A stretch of 64,000 nt of DNA from Acidobacteriota bacterium (GTDB lineage Bacteria > Acidobacteriota > Terriglobia > Acidiferrales > UBA7541), in contig QHZD01000028.1 of assembly GCA_003225315.1 (NCBI GenBank), positions 93,916 through 157,915 of the forward strand, in the 5' to 3' direction. The notes under the pieces were generated by a model that searched no databases, was not told the DNA's origin, and worked only from the letters and a program-made list of their open reading frames with translations. Positions 43,521 to 53,045 of this stretch are shown one piece after another (the first letter of the stretch is position 1; each line of letters opens with the position of its first letter). The translations under genes were made by a program, and so were the position numbers.

Positions 43521-44098
43521 TTTGTTCCTTTACCCGGTTTTTTTTCAACGGCCCTCAGCCCTATGTGGCGAGAAGGCAAACAGCCGCCGTCGTGTACTAT
43601 TACAGAGTTGGTAAGGCGGCAGAAACTTCGTTCGAGTACCGACTCTCAACAATGTTTCTTCGTCTAAGTTCTGGATTGACGGGAATCGTGAGGCCGGCCT
43701 TTTCCATACTTCGGCCAATGGCCTCAAGTAATTCCCCTACGGCAACCAATCGGGCGGGCAGAACAGTTGCGGTATTTCGGGCCGGATTCGATGTGCTCAG
43801 AATTCCCGCCCACACGATGGACCTTAAAACATCTGTGAATGGAAGACAGTCGGCGGAACCATGAAGTTTTTGTGGGACTGTCGGGCGAATTCGCGTCGGG
43901 CTTTCTCTTACGAAAGTACAGGCCCTACAGGGGGACGCAAGCTCTCCGTTATGGAGCAGCGGCCTGGGGAGCACCAAATTGTTAAAGAAAGAGCCGCTGC
44001 CGGCGACTGTGACGACTGTGACGAACGTTGGCCGCAGGGATAGACGTATATCCGGCGAAACTGGTATCCTGGCTTTCCTCGAGAGAACCCGTATTGGC
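43521..44098. other. Interval without a supported gene
   Basis: Upstream of the beta-helix gene. A 224-codon minus-strand frame and plus-strand frames cross it, but none has a ribosome binding site together with recognisable protein features, so I leave it unassigned. It should contain the promoter of the beta-helix gene. Confidence 0.35.
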
Positions 44099-44566
44099 AT
44101 GCCGAACCCAATTGTGTATTGTTCTCCCACCAGGGTTGTTTTCGACACGCCCTGCCCCAGAGTCGAATCTGTGATTCGGTTTCCTCGCTCAAGCCGCATC
44201 GTTCCGATCACGATACTTTGCGCCGCAGTCCTCGTGATCATCGGTGCCTTGTGGACTTCACACCATGGTGGCATCGGTTCAAGCGGCCGGCTCCTCCAGA
44301 GCCAGGAAACACCTTCGGGCGGGCACTATGCTGTTCTGACGTGGAAGGCCAGCACTTCCATGGTTGCAGGCTACTACGTTTACCGGGCGGAGAATCCGGG
44401 GGGGCCATACAAGAAACTGAATTCCTCTCCCATCCAGGAAACCACATACAAAGATCCTTCCGTGCAAGCCGGACACACTTACTTCTACTTGGTGACCGCA
44501 GTCGATGCCAAAGGCCACGAAAGCGGGTTTTCGAATCAGGTCCGCGCCACCGTGCCTTCACCATAG
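44099..44566 (+). CDS. Membrane-anchored FnIII-domain protein
   Basis: About 155 residues from ATG 44099 (an upstream TTG at 43979 would add 40 residues). One membrane helix (VPITILCAAVLVIIGALW) follows a basic stretch, then a short linker and a single fibronectin type III domain (YAVLTWKASTSMVAGYYVYR, YKDPSVQAGHTYFYLVTAVD, GFSNQVRATVP). The domain is nearly the same as those ending the two proteins encoded at 44578-45243 and 45585-47882 on the other strand. It would be held in the membrane with the FnIII domain outside. It converges with the next lipoprotein gene (11 bp apart). Confidence 0.65.
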   Translation: MPNPIVYCSPTRVVFDTPCPRVESVIRFPRSSRIVPITILCAAVLVIIGALWTSHHGGIGSSGRLLQSQETPSGGHYAVLTWKASTSMVAGYYVYRAENPGGPYKKLNSSPIQETTYKDPSVQAGHTYFYLVTAVDAKGHESGFSNQVRATVPSP

Positions 44567-44577
44567 AATCGATCCGA

Positions 44578-45243
44578 TTAAGGGACTATCGCTTGCACTT
44601 GGTTCGAGAAACCGCTCTGGTTTCCGCCGCTATCCACAGAGGTCGTCACATAGTAATAAGTCTGACCGCTTTGGACGGCAGTGTCTGTATAGGTGAGGCC
44701 GGCAACCGGCGACGAAGTAAGCAAGGTATAAGGCCCACCATCAACTGTGCTCCGGTAAACGTAGTAGCCCGTCACTACTGACGTGCTCGCCATCCAACTC
44801 AGGGTTGCGGTGTGCGCCTGCTGCGCCGTAGCCGTGAAGTTTACGCCCGTAACATCGGCATTACTTAGGGTTACACTCTGGCTGGTCGGACTGAAATTGA
44901 ACCCCGCCTCGCTCGGAGTTATGGCGTAGTTTCCTGGCGCCAATCCCGCGAAAGCGTAATTCCCTGAGCTGTCCGCCGTTTGAGTACCGGTCGATGCTCC
45001 GCTTAATGTAACAGTCGCGCCGCTTCCACCTGCCGCGGGAGTGATCGTACCTGAGATCTTGTACGTCTGTTGTGGTGGATTTGTAGCTTGGGTACTGCCC
45101 ACGGTACCGCTGCATCCACTGACTAAGACCACGGCCAGAAGCATACCGAACGACACGAGCGCAAGCGTCTTGCCGAAGTTGAAAAAATGAGAAATTCTGG
45201 CGAGTTCCGAGCGGGTTGTCTTGCGTCTTGAGTTGACATCCAT
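44578..45243 (-). CDS. Lipoprotein with carboxypeptidase-regulatory-like and FnIII domains
   Basis: 221 residues. Signal peptide and lipobox are visible in LLAVVLVSGCSG (lipidated Cys near residue 45). A beta-sandwich of the CarboxypepD_reg/SdrD-B type follows (YKISGTITPAAGGSGATVTL, GNYAFAGLAPGNYAITPSEA), then one FnIII domain (TATLSWMASTSVVTGYYVYR, YTDTAVQSGQTYYYVTTSVD) up to the C-terminus. This is a surface or periplasmic adhesion-type protein without an enzymatic domain. The N-terminal 30 residues before the signal core are basic and longer than usual. Confidence 0.8.
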   Translation of the reverse strand: MDVNSRRKTTRSELARISHFFNFGKTLALVSFGMLLAVVLVSGCSGTVGSTQATNPPQQTYKISGTITPAAGGSGATVTLSGASTGTQTADSSGNYAFAGLAPGNYAITPSEAGFNFSPTSQSVTLSNADVTGVNFTATAQQAHTATLSWMASTSVVTGYYVYRSTVDGGPYTLLTSSPVAGLTYTDTAVQSGQTYYYVTTSVDSGGNQSGFSNQVQAIVP

Positions 45244-45584
45244 ACGTTACTCTACTCCCCTATCCCCAGGACAGTTTACAAGCACCGTGATAGCTCGAAA
45301 TACCGCTTTGAAGTGCAAATAAAGTACAGGTGGTACCACTGGACTCAAGGACTAAGGGTCAAAACTCTGAATCGGAAATATCGGACGGGGCTCACAAACT
45401 ATGCTCTTACAGTCACTTGTGAGCAAACTCCGTTTGACGACCAATTCGCTCACTCTAGGCAGACCTACCCCTTTCCGTCCGCTGGAACGCGCGTCTCGCG
45501 CACGCATTACCGGGTCCGCCGGCGAAACTGACGCGGACCCCGGTAGTTGTGTCTGCTCTACTTCTCTCCAACACCTGCCTCAGG
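45244..45584. other. Gap between two secreted-protein genes
   Basis: 341 bp. No gene seen. It should contain the promoter of the lipoprotein gene on the minus strand; no convincing boxes were found. Confidence 0.35.
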
Positions 45585-47882
45585 TCACGGGATTGCCGCG
45601 CTGACCTGATTCGAGTAGGAGCTCTCCTTGCCAGCAGCATCCACAGCAGTTGTCACGTAATAGTAGGTACTGCCGCTTTGTACGTTCGTATCGTTGTAGC
45701 TGAGCCCATTCACAAGCGACGAGTTGACCTTTATATAGGAACTCCCGCTCACTGTGCTGCGATAGATGTTGTATCCAGAAACCGAGGAAGGACTTGCGCC
45801 CCAAGTCAGAGCTACGGAATGCTGCACTGTCGCCACTCCAGTTCCCGATAAAGAAACCGCTGCGGGCGACCCAGTCGCGTTGCTTGCGATCGATATGATG
45901 CCGTTTGAACTCCCTGCCCCAGCCGGATGGAATTGAGCAGTAAGAGTAAGAGTCTGCGACGGAGAGAGCGTGACCGGTGTGCTTCCGCCAGTGACTGAGT
46001 ATTCTGTCCCACTCACTGCGATTTGTGAAATTCCAACTTTTGAATTACCGGTGTTCGTCACGGCGACGTTTTGCGAAGTGGACGACGTGCCAGTCGTGAC
46101 GCTGCCGAAGGTCAAGCTTGTCGGACTGACGCCGAGAGTATACGTGGCGGCGATTCCAGAGCCGCTAAGAGAGACTGAAGTGGGAGTGGCGGATGCGTTG
46201 CTCACGATAGAGACGGTGCCGGAAGCAGTCCCAATCGACGCCGGCAGAAAATTCGCCGTGATTGTGGCCTTCTGGCCTGGGCTCACGCTCATGGGCAGTG
46301 ATAGCCCACCGAGCGTGAATGCCGTGGAGCCTGACGCTGTCACTTGAGTGAGGCTCAAAACGGCCGTGCCCGTATTTGTAACGACCAGGGTCTGGGACGT
46401 ATTGGTGCCGACCGGGTCATTTCCAAAGTTGATCGAACTGGAACTAACCTGAATGCCGGGCCCGGCAAGCGCGGCAACAGTCAATGTAGCCGCCGTGCTT
46501 GTGATCGTCCCCGCCGCATTGCTTACCACCACTCGGAACGTCGATCCGTTATCTGTGGTCGTCGTCGCCGGAGTTGTGTAGCTGGCCGAAGTGGCTCCTG
46601 CAATACTGGCCCCGTTCTTCTGCCACTGATAGCTCATGGGCGCGGTACCACCTGCGGTTACCGCGAACGTCGCTGACTGCCGTGCCACCACCGTCTGGTT
46701 CCCCGGCTGTGTTGAAATCGTCGGTGCCGCTAAGCTTGAGCTCCCACTTCTAAACGTCAGGTCCACCCAGTAGTTCGACTGGGCCGTCAAGTTCGGAAAA
46801 ACCGTCCCATTCCCGTACACATACACTCCGTTGGCCGCACCATTCCCGTTGGCCAGCGCGTGCAACGGAGCATTGTCAACTCCGCTGGTCGCAAAATAAT
46901 TCCAGTCGTAACTCCAGTGCCCCTGCGTGTAGTAAGAAGCCACATACACCGTGTTGGCACTGATGGCCACGGGATTCGAGAAGTTCACTTGTTGCCAGCC
47001 CGACGCACTCTCCCCCGTGAACGTGGCCGTGGCCAGCAGCGTCCCCGTGCTGCTCCATAGGTGCCCCAAGTGCGTCCCCGTGTTATTCACACCCTTATAG
47101 AAGCGCACGCCGGTGACGTATCCGCTCACGTCCGACTTAAACGCAACGCCTAGCTCCACGGGCCCATTTGCTCCCGCGTCAATGCTTGCTGGCGTCGCCG
47201 TACTCGGCCAGATTGTCTGTTGCGCCGAAGCAGACGGAGTAAAGGCCACGTCCACCCAGTAATTCGACTGGTTCGTCACGTTGGGAAACGCCGTCCCATT
47301 GCCGTACACGTACACTCCGTTGCCCGCACCGTTCCCGCTGGCCAAGGCATGCAAAGGTGCATTGTCGGCGCCTTTTCCCGCAAAATAGCTCCAATCCACA
47401 CTCCAGTGCCCCGTCGTGTAGTAGGAAGCCACGTACACTGTGTTGGCACTGATCGCCACAGGATTCGAGAAATTCACCTGCTGCCACCCAGACGCACTCT
47501 CTCCCGTAAAGGTGGCGGTAGCCAGCAGCGTCCCCGTGCTGTTCCACAGGTGTCCCAGATGCGTCCCCGTGTTGTTCACGCTCTTATAAAAGCGGATGCC
47601 GGTGATGTATCCGCTCACGTCGGACTTGAACGAGACTCCCAGTTCCACCGGTCCGTTAGCGCCAACGTCACCCACCGCTGGCGTCGCCGTGCTCGGCCAA
47701 ATTGTTTTTTGTGCCGCTGCATGCGAGCCGCAACCCAGAAAAAGAAGCAGGTAGACAAGCATGTGTCTCGCGTACTTCAAGTAGTTTTTCTTGGTTGGTG
47801 TTAGTGGATCGCCTTGGACGTTGGCGGATAAATTGGTCTTTTCTCTCATCTGAAACAGAAATCTAGCGTCAAGCATCAACAC
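45585..47882 (-). CDS. Large secreted protein: two DUF4082, Ig-like, two ASH/HYDIN-like and one FnIII domains
   Basis: 765 residues from a GTG with GGAGGT 4-5 nt upstream (ATG at 47876 is an alternative). After about 40 residues a signal peptide is seen (HMLVYLLLFLGCGSHAAAQ). Domain order: DUF4082 repeat 1 (TIWPSTATPAVGDVGANG onward) and repeat 2 (TIWPSTATPASIDAGANG onward), almost identical; an Ig-like domain (PTISTQPGNQTVVARQSATF); two choice-of-anchor-D/ASH-like domains (INFGNDPVGTNTSQTLVVTN and LTFGSVTTGTSSTSQNVAVT); and a final FnIII domain (VALTWGASPSSVSGYNIYRS). DUF4082 is linked to carbohydrate-active and cell-surface proteins. No catalytic domain is seen, so this is probably an adhesive matrix protein. 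Confidence 0.88.
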   Translation of the reverse strand: MLMLDARFLFQMREKTNLSANVQGDPLTPTKKNYLKYARHMLVYLLLFLGCGSHAAAQKTIWPSTATPAVGDVGANGPVELGVSFKSDVSGYITGIRFYKSVNNTGTHLGHLWNSTGTLLATATFTGESASGWQQVNFSNPVAISANTVYVASYYTTGHWSVDWSYFAGKGADNAPLHALASGNGAGNGVYVYGNGTAFPNVTNQSNYWVDVAFTPSASAQQTIWPSTATPASIDAGANGPVELGVAFKSDVSGYVTGVRFYKGVNNTGTHLGHLWSSTGTLLATATFTGESASGWQQVNFSNPVAISANTVYVASYYTQGHWSYDWNYFATSGVDNAPLHALANGNGAANGVYVYGNGTVFPNLTAQSNYWVDLTFRSGSSSLAAPTISTQPGNQTVVARQSATFAVTAGGTAPMSYQWQKNGASIAGATSASYTTPATTTTDNGSTFRVVVSNAAGTITSTAATLTVAALAGPGIQVSSSSINFGNDPVGTNTSQTLVVTNTGTAVLSLTQVTASGSTAFTLGGLSLPMSVSPGQKATITANFLPASIGTASGTVSIVSNASATPTSVSLSGSGIAATYTLGVSPTSLTFGSVTTGTSSTSQNVAVTNTGNSKVGISQIAVSGTEYSVTGGSTPVTLSPSQTLTLTAQFHPAGAGSSNGIISIASNATGSPAAVSLSGTGVATVQHSVALTWGASPSSVSGYNIYRSTVSGSSYIKVNSSLVNGLSYNDTNVQSGSTYYYVTTAVDAAGKESSYSNQVSAAIP
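46741..47706 (-). repeat. In-gene tandem duplication of the DUF4082 segment (about 486 bp unit)
   Basis: The two units, near 46741-47222 and 47223-47706, match closely at DNA level over most of their length, for example around TTCCCGTACAC / TTGCCGTACAC and AAGTGCGTCCCCGTG / AGATGCGTCCCCGTG. The copies differ at scattered positions, so the duplication is fairly recent or kept similar by gene conversion. Confidence 0.75.
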
Positions 47883-48436
47883 GGGACCTCCGGGTCCTAA
47901 TTTTTGGTATTGCGGGACGCAAGATCGCTTTGGCTGGGGTTGGGCGATTGGCGAAGAGAACGAAAACCGCTGGGTCCTGAAGAGCTGGGCTGAAGAGGGC
48001 CGACCTGGTTTGGGTATGTCCCTAAATCTGTTCTCTGGGTCTCACTTGCAGGCGGAAGGTTAGGTGATGGCAAAATTCAAAGCTGTCGGCAGGAAAACGA
48101 TTTTCCCGTCAGACCATTTACAACGTGGGCTTCCGAGAGTGTCCTACATCGGTACCAGAACTCTCCGCGCGTGTTTCTTTCCCTCTGGTGACTGCCATCG
48201 CTCCAGCCCGTTTCCTGTTCTGTGCAGATGCGTGGGGATCAATCAAACGCGATGAACGGTTTCTTTAGCAATACTCAATGCCATAAACGCGCGTCTCGCA
48301 TTACAATCGAAACCATTCCTCCTCGGCGCGCTTCCTGAGTCCGGGGAGAAATCAAATATCAAGTTTCTGTCGGCGAAACTTGCCGGGCGCTTTTGCTCAA
48401 AATCCTTAGCAGCAGAAAATCCGAGGAGCACTTCAC
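47883..48436. other. Divergent gap without a supported gene
   Basis: 554 bp between the large secreted protein and the SDR gene, which are divergently transcribed. Promoters for both are expected; I see no gene, structured RNA or clear box. Confidence 0.35.
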
Positions 48437-49213
48437 ATGGGTCATCCTCTTCTCGATCTCGCAAAGAAGACCGCCGTGGTCATCGGCGGAACCAGCGGCA
48501 TCGGGCTGGCGCTCACTCGCGGACTGGCCCAAGCCGGAGCGAATGTTGTCCCCACGGGCCGTCGAGCGGAACAGGTTCGAGACGCTGCCGCGCAAGTAGT
48601 GGCGCTCGGCAAACGATCTCTCGCGCAAACTTGCGATGTCACTGACAACGCCAGCATCGAGCGGCTCTTGCAAGCCGTGTGCGCTGAATTCGGCAGCGTG
48701 CAGATCCTCGTAAATTGCGCCGGTCGTACGAAGAAAATGCCCACTCTGGACTTTCCGGAAACGGAATGGGATGCCATCCTGGAAACAAATTTGAAGGGGA
48801 CTCTGCGCGCTTGCCGAGTGTTTGGCCGCCATATGATCGAGAAACGTTATGGCCGCATCATCAATGTCGGTTCAATCTCCTCACTTGTCGGGCTATATCA
48901 AGTTGCTGCGTATGGTGCCAGCAAAGCGGGCGTCGCTTCCCTGACGAAATCGCTCGCCATCGAGTGGGCCACTTCCGGAGTGTGTGTTAACGCGCTTGCT
49001 CCGGGCGTATTTCGCACGGACTTGAACGCCGCTCTGCTCGATGGAACGGAACGTGGGAAGGAGTTTTTGCTTCGCACACCCATGAGGCGCTTCGGCCAGC
49101 TCGACGAATTAGCGGGCGCCACGGTGTTTCTCGCCTCCGATGCCGCCAGTTTTGTCACCGGTCATCTTCTCGTGGTTGACGGCGGCATGCTTGCCAGTGG
49201 CGTCAATCAGTAA
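48437..49213 (+). CDS. Short-chain dehydrogenase/reductase, gluconate-5-dehydrogenase/KduD-like
   Basis: 258 residues of the classical SDR type. Cofactor loop VVIGGTSGIGLALTRGLA, NNAG-equivalent LVNCAGRTK, catalytic Ser in INVGSISSLVG, Tyr/Lys in YGASKAGVASL (YxxxK) and the C-terminal FVTGHLLVVDGGM are all in place. GAGGAG lies about 9 nt before the ATG. Members of this subgroup reduce or oxidise sugar acids. Next to a D-mannonate dehydratase and a uronate-type transporter, a role such as fructuronate/mannonate or ketogluconate oxidoreductase is plausible but not provable from sequence. Confidence 0.85.
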   Translation: MGHPLLDLAKKTAVVIGGTSGIGLALTRGLAQAGANVVPTGRRAEQVRDAAAQVVALGKRSLAQTCDVTDNASIERLLQAVCAEFGSVQILVNCAGRTKKMPTLDFPETEWDAILETNLKGTLRACRVFGRHMIEKRYGRIINVGSISSLVGLYQVAAYGASKAGVASLTKSLAIEWATSGVCVNALAPGVFRTDLNAALLDGTERGKEFLLRTPMRRFGQLDELAGATVFLASDAASFVTGHLLVVDGGMLASGVNQ

Positions 49214-49244
49214 TCACAGCCTGCCTCAGTCACAATTGGCCTTC

Positions 49245-50570
49245 TCAAGTGATTCTCGCTGGCTCAAGCCGAGGAGTCAGGCCATGAATAACGATCAGCG
49301 CCAGCAAATAACCGGAGCCGGCCATCGCGAACGGAATCATGTAACTGCCGGTCCATTGCAGCACATGCCCTACAACCTTTGCCATGATCCACCCTCCAAT
49401 TGCGCCCGCCATGCCACCGATTCCCGTGACCGAGCCCACCGCTCGTACCGGAAACATGTCGGAGGTCAACGTGTAAAGGTTAGCGGAAAACCCTTGATGG
49501 CACGCAGCCGCAAGTCCGATCAGCAACACCGCAGAGAGAGTGCTCTCAACACGGTAAGCGAACACCACCGGCAGCACGCCAACTGCGCAAATGAGCATGG
49601 CAATCTTCCGGGCAGCGTTAACGCTCCTTCCTCGCTTAATCAGAGAAGAGGACAGCCAGCCTCCGGCCACACTTCCCACATCGGAAATCAGATAAATCGC
49701 CATGATAGGAATCCCGATTCCAGTCAGCGCCAGGCCATGTTTGCTCTGCAAGAATCCCGGTACCCAAAAAAGATAAAACCACCAGACCGGGTCAGTCAGG
49801 AATTTCCCCATGGCGAATGCCCAGGTTTGACGAAGCGGAAACAACCTAACCCATTTGGTTTTTCCCACAGGTTCTTGCGGATCGCTTCGAATGTAGTCCA
49901 GTTCCGCCTTCGAAACGCCTCTGTGGTCTTCCGGCTTGCGATAAATCAGCAGCCAAATGAAGAGCCAGACGAATCCGATCGCGCCGATTCCCACGAACGC
50001 TCCCTGCCAGCCCCAGCGCAACACAATCCATGGCACGATCAGTGGTGTGATGATCGCACCGACGTTTGTTCCCGCATTGAAAATCCCGGTCGCCAGAGCC
50101 CTTTCTTTCTTCGGAAACCATTCCGCGACCGCCTTGATGCTCGCGGGAAAAACAGCAGCCTCGCCAAATCCCAGGGCATAACGGGACATCCTAAAACCGG
50201 TCAGCGAACTCGCCAGCGCCGTCCCCATCGAAGCCAAGCTCCAGAAGATCATCGCCAGCGCATAGCCCAAACGCGTCCCCAGCCGATCGATAAGTCCTCC
50301 CACCAACAACATGCCCGCGGCGTACGCAATCTGGAATGCCGACACAAGATTCCCGTACTGAATTTCGTTCCAGCTAAAGTCATGTTGCAACGTGGTCTTG
50401 AGCACGCCCAACACTTGCCGATCCATGTAGTTTTTTGTTGTGCCGAGCAGCAGAAGCCCGCAAATGATCCAGCGAAAGTAGCCAGGGCGTGAAGGAACGG
50501 TTGCCGCGGCCGCGGCTTGGCTCTGCGATACGGCAATGCTGGATTCGGAAGTGGGGCGCGCTGGGTCCAC
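49245..50570 (-). CDS. MFS transporter of the anion:cation symporter (hexuronate/glucarate) type
   Basis: 441 residues with 12 predicted membrane helices. The first segment (FRWIICGLLLLGTTKNYMDRQVLGVL) and the loop motif DRLGTRLGYALAMIFWS match the ACS family (ExuT, GudP). ALGFGEAAVFPASIKAVAEWFPKKERALATGIFNAGTNVGA is the characteristic helix 4-5 stretch of that family. It would import a hexuronate or aldonate with protons. The start is GTG with AGGA 8 nt upstream, 9 bp after the D-mannonate dehydratase stop, so the two genes form an operon. Confidence 0.88.
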   Translation of the reverse strand: MDPARPTSESSIAVSQSQAAAAATVPSRPGYFRWIICGLLLLGTTKNYMDRQVLGVLKTTLQHDFSWNEIQYGNLVSAFQIAYAAGMLLVGGLIDRLGTRLGYALAMIFWSLASMGTALASSLTGFRMSRYALGFGEAAVFPASIKAVAEWFPKKERALATGIFNAGTNVGAIITPLIVPWIVLRWGWQGAFVGIGAIGFVWLFIWLLIYRKPEDHRGVSKAELDYIRSDPQEPVGKTKWVRLFPLRQTWAFAMGKFLTDPVWWFYLFWVPGFLQSKHGLALTGIGIPIMAIYLISDVGSVAGGWLSSSLIKRGRSVNAARKIAMLICAVGVLPVVFAYRVESTLSAVLLIGLAAACHQGFSANLYTLTSDMFPVRAVGSVTGIGGMAGAIGGWIMAKVVGHVLQWTGSYMIPFAMAGSGYLLALIVIHGLTPRLEPARIT

Positions 50571-50579
50571 TGAGCAATC

Positions 50580-51788
50580 CTACCAACTATGCATCGTCCC
50601 ATCGAGTTTGCGGTTGATCGGCAAGTACGCCCGCCGGTAGGGATACTTGGACGCCAGAGCTTCATCAAGATCGACGCCAAGGCCCGGCGCATCGCCCGGA
50701 TGCATCATTCCGTCCGAAAAACTGTAGGAATGCGAAAAGACCCGGTCCGTCTCTTCCGCGTGGTGCATATACTCCTGAATCCCAAAATTATGGACGCTCA
50801 AATCAAAATGCAACGCCGCGGCCATACATACGGGACTCATATCCGTCGCTCCGTGGCACCCGGTCCGGACGTGATACAGTTCCGCCAGGCTGGCGATCTT
50901 CCGCAGGTGCGAAATTCCGCCAGCATGCACAACTGCGGTCCGGATGTAATCAATGAGCTGCTCCTGAATAAGCTGCTGGCAATCGTGGATGGAATTGAAG
51001 ACCTCGCCGATCGCGATAGGCGTAGTGGTGTGCTGGCGAATGAGGCGTAAACTTTCTTGCAACTCCGCAGGAACAGGATCTTCGAGCCAGAACAGGTGAA
51101 AGGGTTCTAGACTCTTTCCCAGGCGTGCCGCCTCGATCGGCGTCAACCGGTGATGCACATCGTGCAGTAAGGGAAGATCCTCGCCAAATTCTTTGCGTAG
51201 CCGTTCAAATAAACGCGGCACAAAGTTTAGGTATAAGTCTGTACTCCATGCATTTTCGACCGGTGCGCCTTTTTCCGCAGGCTCATAGTACATTTTGCCG
51301 CGCCCGACACCATAAGTACTCTGCAGCCCGGGAATGCCGCTTTGCGCGCGAATAGCCTTATACCCAAGTTTGCGGTATTCGGCGACTGCCTGAACTGTGT
51401 CCTCGATGTCCTGCCCGCTGGCATGGCCGTAAACCAGAACGCCGTCACGGGAAGCCCCTCCCAGCAACTGGTAGACGGGCACATTCAGCGCCTTGCCCTT
51501 GATGTCCCAGAGCGCGGTATCCACCGCCGCGATCGAGCACATGGTCACCGGGCCGCGGCGCCAGTACGCGCCCTTATAAAGGTATTGCCAGATGTCCTCG
51601 ATCCGCCGCGCATCCCTCCCGATTAGAATTGGAATGACATGGTCGGAGAGATAGCTCGCCACCGCGAGCTCGCGGCCGTTGAGCGTCGCATCCCCAAGGC
51701 CGTAAATCCCGTCTTCTGTCGTAATCTTCAGCGTTACGAAGTTGCGTCCCGGGCTACACACAATCACTTTGGCATCAGTGATCTTCAT
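50580..51788 (-). CDS. manD: D-mannonate dehydratase (enolase superfamily, ManD/RspA type)
   Basis: 402 residues, the standard length of the ManD family. The N-terminal capping domain starts [18 protein letters not shown]. Barrel motifs include RAQSGIPG (catalytic Arg/Tyr region), [11 protein letters not shown] (metal Asp and catalytic His), WLEDPVPAE and IAIGEVFNS (metal Glu residues), [30 protein letters not shown] and HNFGIQEYM. The enzyme dehydrates D-mannonate (sometimes D-gluconate) to 2-keto-3-deoxy-D-gluconate. The family has members with low or other activity, so the exact substrate is not settled. It is the first gene of a minus-strand pair with the MFS transporter. Confidence 0.88.
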   Translation of the reverse strand: MKITDAKVIVCSPGRNFVTLKITTEDGIYGLGDATLNGRELAVASYLSDHVIPILIGRDARRIEDIWQYLYKGAYWRRGPVTMCSIAAVDTALWDIKGKALNVPVYQLLGGASRDGVLVYGHASGQDIEDTVQAVAEYRKLGYKAIRAQSGIPGLQSTYGVGRGKMYYEPAEKGAPVENAWSTDLYLNFVPRLFERLRKEFGEDLPLLHDVHHRLTPIEAARLGKSLEPFHLFWLEDPVPAELQESLRLIRQHTTTPIAIGEVFNSIHDCQQLIQEQLIDYIRTAVVHAGGISHLRKIASLAELYHVRTGCHGATDMSPVCMAAALHFDLSVHNFGIQEYMHHAEETDRVFSHSYSFSDGMMHPGDAPGLGVDLDEALASKYPYRRAYLPINRKLDGTMHSW

Positions 51789-52123
51789 CGTTGATAGGAA
51801 TCCTTATCTCGCGCCCAGCCCAGCAGCGAAACGAAACCGATTCACGTCACGCGGCTGGCTTGACCCATAAAATGGGCCTGCCTACTCTACTACAGCCTCG
51901 GCCCTCATCGGGAAAGCCATCTCTTCGCCCACAACGTCCTTCGTTTTTTGGTAGAGTGGCCTCCATGCACTTGCGCTGCAGAGACGCAATACATTCTTAA
52001 AGCTGTGCGATCTGAGCAATCGTTTTGACCGTGTTGCAACGATTTAAGTTCTAAAAACGCGGGTGGGCATCTCTCGTCAAATGCCTCCGCGTTTGCGCGG
52101 CTGTATCTTTTGGGAGAAGGTGA
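51789..52123. promoter_or_regulatory. Divergent control region between D-mannonate dehydratase and LysR regulator
   Basis: The arrangement, a LysR gene facing away from its likely target operon, suggests shared control in this interval. It contains the inverted repeat listed at 52019-52045. GAGAAGG lies about 6 nt before the LysR ATG. Confidence 0.5.
52019..52045. promoter_or_regulatory. Inverted-repeat operator candidate
   Basis: AATCGTT (52019-52025) and AACGATT (52039-52045) are perfect 7-bp inverted arms separated by 13 bp, centred about 92 bp before the LysR start. The size fits a dimeric regulator site; LysR proteins often bind T-N11-A palindromes of similar span. Confidence 0.45.
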
Positions 52124-53014
52124 ATGGACATCCACCAGCTTGAATTGTTTCTCGCCGTCATGGACTCTCCCAGCATGACTCGCGCTGCTGAAAAAATTCA
52201 CCTCTCCCCTGGTGCCGTCAGTCTTCAGCTTCATAACCTCGCCGAAGAACTCCACACCGAACTTTTTGTGCGACGCGGCAAACGGCTAGTCCCCACACCC
52301 GCCGCGTTGCGCCTCGCCGAGCATGCCAAAGAAGTGATCAAGCGCATGGGTCACATCCGGCAGGAATTTGAAAACGATCTGTCCAAGGACGTGCGCCCTT
52401 TTCATCTTGCGACTGGCGTAACTACTCTTATCTATCAATTGGGCGGGCCGCTTCGTCAGCTGCGCAAACGCTATCCCAATGCGGAGATCAGCGTAACCGT
52501 TGGCGTCACCGAGGAAATGGTGGCCGGACTCCACGACCGGCGCTTCGATTTGGCGCTCATCTCTCTCCCCGTCGCCGAGGAGAATCTGAACATCATCCCT
52601 CTTTTTGAGGAAGAGCTTCTCATCGTCCGCCCATCGGCCAGCAAAGTAGGGAGCGGGCACGTCGGAACTTTGCGCGCTTCCGATCTTGACAATGCCCCTT
52701 TCTTGCTCTACCCCAAGCGCAGCAACATCCGGCTGATCATCGACCGTTTTTTTCGGGACATTGGCGTTACCCCGCACGTGGTAATGGAGGCCGATGACAC
52801 CGAAGCGATCAAACGCCTCGTGGAATCAGGGTTCGGCCACTCCGTTCTACCCGAGCATGCTCTGCGAGGGCGGTCGCATTTTTTTCAAAAGTTTCGCGTT
52901 GGCGGACATCGCTTGACACGAAGCCTAGCGCTCGCCATGGCTCGCACGGATTGTCCGCGCAAGCTGACGGAATCAATCGCCAGCTTTCTCAGGACTGCCC
53001 TTGTCGGGGACTAA
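52124..53014 (+). CDS. LysR-family transcriptional regulator
   Basis: 296 residues. The N-terminal winged helix-turn-helix is standard: MDIHQLELFLAVMDSPSMTRAAEKIHLSPGAVSLQLHNLAEEL, with LFVRRGKRLVPT after it. The effector domain follows from about residue 90 (FHLATGVTTLIYQLGGPLRQLRKRYPNAEI, DLALISLPV, LLIVRPSAS, FGHSVLPEHAL). It is divergent from the D-mannonate dehydratase/MFS operon and probably controls it in response to a sugar acid. The convergent gene after it encodes a glucuronate-isomerase-like enzyme. Confidence 0.9.
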   Translation: MDIHQLELFLAVMDSPSMTRAAEKIHLSPGAVSLQLHNLAEELHTELFVRRGKRLVPTPAALRLAEHAKEVIKRMGHIRQEFENDLSKDVRPFHLATGVTTLIYQLGGPLRQLRKRYPNAEISVTVGVTEEMVAGLHDRRFDLALISLPVAEENLNIIPLFEEELLIVRPSASKVGSGHVGTLRASDLDNAPFLLYPKRSNIRLIIDRFFRDIGVTPHVVMEADDTEAIKRLVESGFGHSVLPEHALRGRSHFFQKFRVGGHRLTRSLALAMARTDCPRKLTESIASFLRTALVGD

Positions 53015-53045
53015 TGTCGTAGAAGTATGGTAAAGGACGGCAAGC

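Noticed and set aside
43600..44274. 224-codon minus-strand frame
   Set aside because: No ribosome binding site, no recognisable domain, and it overlaps the FnIII-protein gene on the other strand; could not be supported.
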